Source: Ignavibacteria bacterium UBA2373 | GTDB lineage: Bacteria; Bacteroidota; Ignavibacteria; Kapaibacteriales; UBA961 | Direction of reading: 5' to 3' | Assembly: GCA_002344005.1 (NCBI GenBank) | Contig: DDTD01000053.1 | Coordinates: 1-11,166, forward strand | Length of the DNA stretch: 11,166 nt | Shown here: one piece after another, positions 7,281 through 11,166 of the stretch | Layout: every line of letters starts with the position of its first letter | Numbering within the stretch: position 1 is the first letter of the stretch | Notes under the pieces: generated by a model | What the model saw: only the letters and a program-made list of their open reading frames with translations | Database searches by the model: none | What the model was told of the DNA's origin: nothing | Translations under genes and position numbers: made by a program

Positions 7281-8210
7281 ATGGCTAATATAGGAACGTA
7301 TCTGCGCGCAGCTCGACCTTTTTCCTTTACTGCATCCATTACTGCCGCACTCTTCGGTAATGTTGCTGCATACTATCATTTTTTCAATGAGTTACGCTTT
7401 GAATTTAATGTGATTTCTTGTGTGTTGTCCACTGTCGGATGCGTCTGTATTCATATTGTCAGCAATTTTGTCAATACTTATCACGATGAAAAAAGCGGTT
7501 TAGACCGTGTGCCCGAAGCAGCGGGTGCCGACAATGCAATAGTAAAAGAGATACTCACAGCGGCTGAAGTGAAAAGAGCTTCATATATAGTCTTTTTTTG
7601 TGCTTTTGCCATAGGATTATACTTTATCGTGCTGTGCGGTTTACCCATTGCTGCTCTGGTTGCTTTTGGAGCAGTGTCGGCATGGGCTTATACCGCGCCA
7701 CCTTTTCGATTAAAGTATCGTGGTCTGGGCGATATACAAGTATTGCTATCCTTTGGTGTATTGATGATTGTCGGTGCATATACAACTCAAGCATATTCTG
7801 TGGCGACTTTTATTGATTATGGACGTATTGTCATGATGTCACTTCCATTAAGTTTTCTTGTTGATGCGATACTTCATGCCAATAATCATCGGGATCGTGA
7901 AGTGGATATTGTATATGGAGCTAAAACATTAGCCACTCGCATATCTGTATCGGCATCCGAACACTTTTTCCGTTTTCTTGTCTATGCTCCATTTGGATTG
8001 ATGCTGATATATGCCTATTTCGGTATCATGCCTCTGTGGTCGCTCTTGTGCATGGTTTCGTTCATTCCGGCATATACAACAGTAACAAAGCTCATACGGC
8101 GTTCTGATTATCCTGCTGATATATATAACCTTATCACGGCAGATACCGCAAAAATCCATCTTTTTTTCGGCATACTTTCTCTATTGGGTTTGCTGATTTC
8201 GACATTGTGA
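7281..8210 (+). CDS. menA: UbiA-family prenyltransferase, probably 1,4-dihydroxy-2-naphthoate polyprenyltransferase (MenA)
   Basis: This is an integral membrane enzyme that joins a polyprenyl diphosphate to an aromatic acceptor. It has 309 aa and eight to nine hydrophobic segments. The first Asp-rich motif is NFVNTYHDEKSGLD (62-75) and the second is NNHRDREVD (201-209), followed by YGAKTLATR; both bind Mg-diphosphate. The loop YTAPPFRLKYRGLGD (137-151) is typical of the family. The NNxRDxxxD...KTLA arrangement fits MenA better than UbiA, UbiX-linked or chlorophyll-type enzymes, and menaquinone is the usual quinone in this bacterial group. The first motif is slightly degenerate (NTYHD instead of NDYxD), and no other men genes are nearby, so the exact acceptor is inferred. 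The gene starts 12 bases after the DUF547 gene. Confidence 0.75.
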   Translation: MANIGTYLRAARPFSFTASITAALFGNVAAYYHFFNELRFEFNVISCVLSTVGCVCIHIVSNFVNTYHDEKSGLDRVPEAAGADNAIVKEILTAAEVKRASYIVFFCAFAIGLYFIVLCGLPIAALVAFGAVSAWAYTAPPFRLKYRGLGDIQVLLSFGVLMIVGAYTTQAYSVATFIDYGRIVMMSLPLSFLVDAILHANNHRDREVDIVYGAKTLATRISVSASEHFFRFLVYAPFGLMLIYAYFGIMPLWSLLCMVSFIPAYTTVTKLIRRSDYPADIYNLITADTAKIHLFFGILSLLGLLISTL

Positions 8211-8294
8211 TAAAGAAAAATCGTGTTTTTACTCACTTTTTTTTGTCGAAATAGGTGAAAAGAGGGGTAAAATTTCTATTTTTGACAGATTTTT

Positions 8295-8315
8295 TCGGCA
8301 ACTTTAGCCGATTTT
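8295..8315 (+). terminator. Weak hairpin with T-tail between menA and ldh
   Basis: TCGGC, loop AACTTTA, GCCGA (8295-8311), then TTTT. The stem has only five pairs and the loop is seven bases. It could end the menA transcript or lie in the ldh leader. The 136-base gap also has TTTTGTCG near 8242 and TAAAAT at 8268 as a loose promoter candidate. None of this is strong. Confidence 0.3.
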
Positions 8316-8330
8316 ACTGATTATATTGAT

Positions 8331-8337
8331 AAAGGAG
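8331..8337 (+). promoter_or_regulatory. Ribosome binding site that fixes the ldh start
   Basis: AAAGGAG lies nine bases before ATG 8347. It rules out the in-frame TTG at 8326, which is upstream of this site, and the out-of-frame ATG at 8339, which meets a stop two codons later. Confidence 0.8.
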
Positions 8338-8346
8338 AATGACCTA

Positions 8347-9432
8347 ATGAATTTCTTTTCTGATCTCGAAGGTTACGGTCACGAACAGTTGATATTCTGC
8401 TCAGATCCCAAATCGGGGCTGCGTGCAATTATCGGTATTCACAACACTGTTTTGGGACCGGCATTAGGCGGAACACGAATGTGGGCATATAATAATGATG
8501 CGGAAGCAATCACTGATGTTTTGCGTCTCTCGCGAGGTATGACCTATAAAGCTGCCGTTGCGGGGCTTAACTTAGGCGGTGGCAAAGCCGTGATAATAGG
8601 GGACTCACGCACACAAAAAAATGAAGCTTTGTTCAGAGCTTATGGCAGAGCTGTCGAATCCGTTGGTGGTCGCTATATCACCGCCGAAGATGTCGGAACA
8701 ACAGTGCGCGACATGGAATGGATTCGTATGGAAACCGAGTTTGTCACAGGCGTAAGCGCACTTGGCGGCAGCGGCGATCCTTCGCCATTTACTGCGTATG
8801 GTGTCTATAATGGTATTAAAGCATGTGCTAAAAAACAATTTGGTACGGATAGTCTTGCAGGCAGAACAGTTGCTGTGCAAGGTGCGGGCAATGTGGCAAC
8901 ATACTTAATCGGACATTTGACCAAAGACGGTGCGAAGGTATATGTGTCTGATATTTATGCCGACAAAGCCCAAAAGATTTGTGCTGAATACGGTGCTGAA
9001 TTTGTAGAAACCGATAAAATTGCTTCTATTGATTGTGATATTTTCTCGCCGAATGCGCTTGGTGCAATTCTTAATGATTCAAGTATCCCCGAGCTTAAAT
9101 GTTCCATCGTTGCCGGTGGTGCGAATAATCAACTTGCTGATGAGAAAAAACATGGCGAAGCACTCAAAGCTCGCGGTATTCTTTATGCACCCGATTATGT
9201 TATCAATGCAGGTGGCTTGATGAACGTTGCCTCCGAAATTGATGGATACAGTAAAGAAGGTGTCTTACATCAAGCGGAAGGTATTTATGATATTATGTTG
9301 CGTGTTTTTGCTATGGCAGAAGAACGTAATATTCTTAATCATGAAGCATCGAATTTGATTGCCGAACAACGCATAGCTGCTATTGCAAATATTCATAGCA
9401 ATTATGTAGGCAAACCAACAATCAAACGATAA
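8347..9432 (+). CDS. ldh: Leucine dehydrogenase (Glu/Leu/Phe/Val dehydrogenase family)
   Basis: This cytoplasmic enzyme performs NAD-dependent reversible oxidative deamination of leucine, valine and isoleucine to their 2-oxo acids, the first step of branched-chain amino acid breakdown. The 361 aa align closely, from memory, with Bacillus/Geobacillus leucine dehydrogenase (symbol ldh there). Catalytic residues fall at the same numbers: Lys68 in GMTYK, Lys80 in LGGGK, Asp115 in TAEDVG. Other matches are LGPALGGTRMW (36-46), GDPSPFTAYGVY (143-154), the Rossmann QGAGNVA (178-184), VAGGANNQLAD and YAPDYVINAGGLMNVA. The family also includes phenylalanine and valine dehydrogenases; overall similarity favours leucine. 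It is a single gene, with its own ribosome binding site and a strong terminator after it. Base composition is clearly more GC-rich than the region downstream. Confidence 0.93.
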   Translation: MNFFSDLEGYGHEQLIFCSDPKSGLRAIIGIHNTVLGPALGGTRMWAYNNDAEAITDVLRLSRGMTYKAAVAGLNLGGGKAVIIGDSRTQKNEALFRAYGRAVESVGGRYITAEDVGTTVRDMEWIRMETEFVTGVSALGGSGDPSPFTAYGVYNGIKACAKKQFGTDSLAGRTVAVQGAGNVATYLIGHLTKDGAKVYVSDIYADKAQKICAEYGAEFVETDKIASIDCDIFSPNALGAILNDSSIPELKCSIVAGGANNQLADEKKHGEALKARGILYAPDYVINAGGLMNVASEIDGYSKEGVLHQAEGIYDIMLRVFAMAEERNILNHEASNLIAEQRIAAIANIHSNYVGKPTIKR

Positions 9433-9456
9433 TATAGCATCAATGGTATTATATTG

Positions 9457-9492
9457 AAAGCCGCTGATACAATTGTACAGCGGCTTTTTTTT
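9457..9492 (+). terminator. Strong intrinsic terminator of ldh
   Basis: AAAGCCGCTG (9457-9466) pairs perfectly with CAGCGGCTTT (9478-9487). The loop region contains a further small palindrome, TACAATTGTA, and eight Ts run from 9485 to 9492. It lies 24 bases after the ldh stop. Confidence 0.93.
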
Positions 9493-9562
9493 GTCAATAT
9501 TCTTTAGCACCGTGCTGACTTTCGCCGAAAGAAAAGGCATACACTTCTCCCCGTCGGTGAGA

Positions 9563-9581
9563 AAAAAAGAGGGGCGAATTT
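9563..9581 (+). repeat. Bracketing direct repeat, left copy
   Basis: AAAAAAGAGGGGCGAATTT directly follows the palindrome TTCTCCCCGTCGGTGAGAA (9545-9563). It matches the right copy at 9780-9798 at 18 of 19 positions, 217 bases away. A shorter related string, AAAAGAGGGG followed by TAAAATTT, occurs at 8258-8275 upstream of ldh. Confidence 0.75.
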
Positions 9582-9590
9582 TATGATGTA

Positions 9591-9607
9591 ATCCCGTAGG
9601 GATGACA
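9591..9607 (+). repeat. ATCCC/GGGAT palindromic repeat, copy 1
   Basis: ATCCCGTAGGGATGACA: five-base arms around GTA, then conserved GACA. It is followed ten bases after the GGGAT by TAATAGAA-like sequence that copy 3 also shows (TTATAGAA). Confidence 0.8.
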
Positions 9608-9639
9608 CGGTAATAGAAAACGATACAACAAAACATAAA

Positions 9640-9656
9640 ATCCCAAAGGGATGACA
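9640..9656 (+). repeat. ATCCC/GGGAT palindromic repeat, copy 2
   Basis: ATCCCAAAGGGATGACA, same arms and GACA tail, 49 bases after copy 1. Only the three-base loop differs. Confidence 0.8.
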
Positions 9657-9673
9657 TATTCTATTATTATACC

Positions 9674-9686
9674 GCTCCTACGGAGC
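9674..9686 (+). repeat. GCTCC/GGAGC palindrome, a related but distinct unit
   Basis: GCTCCTACGGAGC has the same 5-3-5 layout as the ATCCC units but different arms and no GACA tail. It lies between copies 2 and 3. Confidence 0.65.
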
Positions 9687-9700
9687 TTAAATGAAATTAT

Positions 9701-9717
9701 ATCCCGAAGGGATGACA
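9701..9717 (+). repeat. ATCCC/GGGAT palindromic repeat, copy 3
   Basis: ATCCCGAAGGGATGACA, 61 bases after copy 2. The 17-base core differs from copy 1 only in one loop base. Confidence 0.8.
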
Positions 9718-9759
9718 GGTTTATAGAATTATGATATTTGTTTTTTTGCCCCATCCTGT

Positions 9760-9798
9760 CCTTCCCCGCGGGGAAGGCGAAAAAAGAGGGGCGCATTT
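9760..9798 (+). repeat. Perfect 18-base palindrome plus bracketing direct repeat, right copy
   Basis: CCTTCCCCGCGGGGAAGG (9760-9777) is a perfect palindrome. It is followed by AAAAAAGAGGGGCGCATTT (9780-9798), the partner of 9563-9581. Rhs homology begins immediately after it, so this element may mark the break that removed the 5' part of the Rhs gene. Confidence 0.75.
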
Positions 9799-10325
9799 CA
9801 CAAATTACCCCAAGCCCATTCACCGAAGATTTGGAAACGCAAAGTGCCAATAATTATTCCTATGATGCTTCCGGTAATTTAATCGACGATAATGCAGAAC
9901 AATTGATAATTGATTGGAATATCAAAGGGAAAGTAACGAAAGTAAAGGATAATAGCGCTACTATTTCAAAAATCATTAGTTTTGAGTATGATGCTAATAA
10001 CAATAGAGTGAAAAAGAAAGCGAATATAACGATGACCACCTATTATGTCTATGCTGATAAGGGAACATTGCTTGCAACATATTCACGTCAAGAATGCACT
10101 CCGAACACTGTATATCTTGATGAACATACGATATATGGCAGTAAGCGTTTGGGAGTGCGCAATTATCCGGGTGTGGGGCAATCCAATCGGGTGAGTCTCA
10201 GTATTGTGGAAGTGCCGAATGATCAAATACTGTATAAGCGCGAGATATTTGCCAAGCATTATGAACTGTGCGGTCATCATATTTATGAAAAGCAAATGCA
10301 ACTATTAGAAGGTTTAATTATTTAA
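9798..10325 (+). pseudogene. Rhs/YD-repeat protein remnant (5' truncated, diverges before the core end)
   Basis: Intact Rhs proteins are very large secreted or surface shells built of YD repeats, often carrying a toxin at the C-terminus. Here only the last part of such a core is present. It has one YD repeat, NNYSYDASGNLIDD near 9849-9890, a second one, FEYDANNNRVKKK near 9981-10019, then TYYVYADKGTLLATY and the diagnostic IYGSKRLGV (10131-10157). The FAKHYEL segment (10248-10268) matches the place where intact relatives continue with a NHLGNV-like stretch, but the frame instead runs CGHHIYEKQMQLLEG and stops. There is no plausible start codon: the frame runs back into the palindrome island and the first in-frame ATG is mid-domain (near 10032). 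The missing downstream YYPFGM motif appears in another frame at 10675. I therefore call it a broken gene rather than a short functional one. Confidence 0.75.
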
Positions 10326-10326
10326 A

Positions 10327-10617
10327 ATGGAATCAATTAAAAAAACAACATTATTTTTCTTTACAGTATTGATAATTATTAACTCATTACTTATTGGAAG
10401 TTTTTACACAATCGTATTTATCATTAGTACTAACCACAAATTTAGCATTATGGTGTGGTTGTTCGAGAACTTATACGTTTATGTTTTGATTACATTATTT
10501 TGTTTAGGATGTTCTATGTTTATAGGAAACAAAATGTTAAAGATAATCTCTGTAACTGTAGGGCTTTTAGGAGTAGTTAGTTATTTCCTTCTTGCTCATG
10601 TTACACATCCTCATTAA
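10327..10617 (+). CDS. Small hydrophobic membrane protein of unknown function
   Basis: I do not recognise this 96-aa protein. It has a short polar basic start (MESIKK) and three probable membrane segments, about 8-33, 43-66 and 71-91, ending in HVTHPH. ATG 10327 lies one base after the stop of the Rhs remnant; AGAAGG (10307-10312) is a possible but distant ribosome site. By my count only 79 of 300 bases in 10321-10620 are G or C, far below the ldh gene, which points to foreign origin. It sits exactly between two Rhs pieces that belong together. Small multi-membrane proteins next to Rhs genes are often immunity proteins, so that role is possible, but no toxin domain is visible before it. Existence as a real gene is likely but not certain. 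Confidence 0.6.
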   Translation: MESIKKTTLFFFTVLIIINSLLIGSFYTIVFIISTNHKFSIMVWLFENLYVYVLITLFCLGCSMFIGNKMLKIISVTVGLLGVVSYFLLAHVTHPH

Positions 10618-10647
10618 ATTGAGTTATGTTCGAGTAAAATAGTTGGC

Positions 10648-10788
10648 ATGAAATATATTACAACAAATACAAATTATTACCCCTTCGGTATGGGGCAACC
10701 CGGGCGAAATCTCAATAGCAAAGATATTAAAGGTTTCGCTAAGAACCGGAGCCGGCATACTCCTAAATCTGACAATTGTAATAATTAA
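10648..10788 (+). pseudogene. Detached Rhs core fragment with YYPFGM motif
   Basis: The 46-codon frame starting at ATG 10648 contains NTNYYPFGMGQPGRNLNS (YYPFGMGQPGR at 10675-10707). This is the hallmark that, in Bacteroidota Rhs proteins, follows the YELxNHLGNV region by a few dozen residues. Here it lies about 400 bases after YEL and in a different frame from the main remnant. After NLNSKDIKGF the sequence (AKNRSRHTPKSDNCNN) no longer resembles the usual YRYGFNGKE continuation. It may be a simple relic, or the short start of an orphan Rhs tail. It ends ten bases before the next gene. Confidence 0.65.
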
Positions 10789-10798
10789 GGAAATAATA

Positions 10799-11166
10799 AT
10801 GAAAAATACATTAATAATAAAAATCATACTTGGTATTGTAATTTACATGATATATGTAGTACCTTTATTCGCAGACAATCCAAGATTCGTTCATCTCAGA
10901 GCAAGATATGATTACTCTCAAACCCAAGACACTTTCTTTGTTTCATTAATTTTTCGTAACTACAGTGAAAATGATACAGCATATATAGATGCTCCTGTAT
11001 TGGATACTAGTATGCAATATAAAATGTATCGTGATCAAGCTGAAAATTTATCAATCAAAGATTCTTTATACAGGCAAAAATTGAAAAATTATGATAAATA
11101 CATCTTGGATACAAATTATTATAGTTTTGAGTATGATAGCACAAAGTACCTTCGTTATCGAAGGTA
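10799..11166 (+). CDS. Unrecognised exported protein (3' partial)
   Basis: The frame is open from ATG 10799 to the window end (122 codons), with no stop. The start is supported by AAGGAA (10787-10792) six bases upstream. The N-terminus is a clear signal peptide: MKNTLIIKIILGIVIYMIYV followed by VPLFADNP, with likely cleavage after LFA. The rest is polar and Tyr/Asp-rich: HLRARYDYSQTQDTFFVS, then LIFRNYSENDTAYID and DTNYYSFEYDSTKYLRYRR. No family is recognised. It is AT-rich like the small membrane gene before it, unlike the pst and ldh genes. Location is periplasmic or cell surface by inference; lipobox cysteine is absent. Confidence 0.7.
   Translation, partial: MKNTLIIKIILGIVIYMIYVVPLFADNPRFVHLRARYDYSQTQDTFFVSLIFRNYSENDTAYIDAPVLDTSMQYKMYRDQAENLSIKDSLYRQKLKNYDKYILDTNYYSFEYDSTKYLRYRR

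Larger units (their letters stand above)
9506..9799. repeat. Island of short palindromic repeats between ldh and the Rhs remnant
   Basis: No gene is supported in this stretch; apparent reading frames on the minus strand run through the repeats. At least eight small palindromes are packed here: AGCACCGTGCT (9506), CTTTCGCCGAAAG (9519), TTCTCCCCGTCGGTGAGAA (9545), three ATCCCNWAGGGAT (9591, 9640, 9701), GCTCCTACGGAGC (9674) and CCTTCCCCGCGGGGAAGG (9760). The two C-rich palindromes are each followed by the same 19-base tail and bracket the others. It looks like a nest of REP-like or MITE-like extragenic elements that have inserted near one another; that interpretation is inference. Confidence 0.8.

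Noticed and set aside
8347..9432. Glutamate dehydrogenase or phenylalanine dehydrogenase
   Set aside because: Length, the spacing of Lys68/Lys80/Asp115 and the GDPSPFTAYGVY and YAPDYVINAGG segments match leucine dehydrogenase best.
9591..9717. A short CRISPR array from the three ATCCC...GGGATGACA repeats
   Set aside because: The repeats are only 17 bases and there are just three. The intervals are unequal (49 and 61 bases start to start), another palindrome lies in one interval, and no cas gene is present.
9738..9797. Start of the Rhs-like frame at TTG 9738
   Set aside because: The first 20 codons translate the C-rich palindrome and its tail and have no Rhs similarity, so they are not a genuine N-terminus.
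9265..9850. Minus-strand open frames through the end of ldh and the repeat island
   Set aside because: They overlap ldh, its terminator and the palindromes, have no recognisable domain, and encode repeat-derived strings.
10624..10827. Minus-strand 67-aa frame
   Set aside because: It lies antisense to the YYPFGM fragment and the start of the exported-protein gene and shows no supporting features.
1..11166. tRNA, rRNA, riboswitch or integrase attachment site
   Set aside because: I saw no cloverleaf, rRNA-like segment, conserved riboswitch core or integrase gene; this was by eye, so a covariance-model scan could still find a small RNA.

Overview
The window comes from a moderately AT-rich bacterium of the Bacteroidota/FCB type. 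Three things point there: a Por-type (T9SS) C-terminal sorting domain on a PKD-containing surface protein, an Rhs remnant of the kind common in that group (IYGSxRLG and YYPFGM signatures), and a possible TAnnTTTG promoter element. A Kapabacteria-like or Ignavibacteria-like genome is plausible, but the sequence alone does not settle it. Some genes have clear Shine-Dalgarno sites (pstA, ldh, the last gene) and others (pstS, pstC) have none.

Layout, with every gene on the + strand. 1-1587 is the 3' part of a secreted WD40-like/PKD/T9SS protein, cut by the window edge. 1707-6416 is a complete high-affinity phosphate uptake and signalling cluster, pstS-pstC-pstA-pstB-phoU. A strong hairpin terminator lies between pstS and pstC, so the binding protein can be made in excess over the transporter. 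PstC carries an unusual acidic, repeat-containing periplasmic insert. 6444-8210 holds a secreted DUF547 protein and a UbiA-family prenyltransferase (probably MenA, menaquinone synthesis); no terminator is visible between phoU and these genes, so they may share the pst transcript. 8347-9432 is leucine dehydrogenase with its own ribosome binding site, followed by a strong terminator.

From about 9500 the character changes. 9506-9799 is a non-coding island of at least eight short palindromes, including three copies of a 17-base ATCCC/GGGAT unit, bracketed by a 19-base direct repeat. Next comes a broken Rhs gene. Its YD-repeat part (9798-10325) and its YYPFGM part (10648-10788) lie in different frames and are separated by a very AT-rich small membrane-protein gene (10327-10617). 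The last gene (10799 to the end) is an AT-rich, unrecognised exported protein cut by the window edge.

The first 9.4 kb reads as ordinary core genome: phosphate acquisition, quinone synthesis and branched-chain amino acid catabolism. The last 1.7 kb reads as an accessory, rearranging region and is the best place to look for something new.
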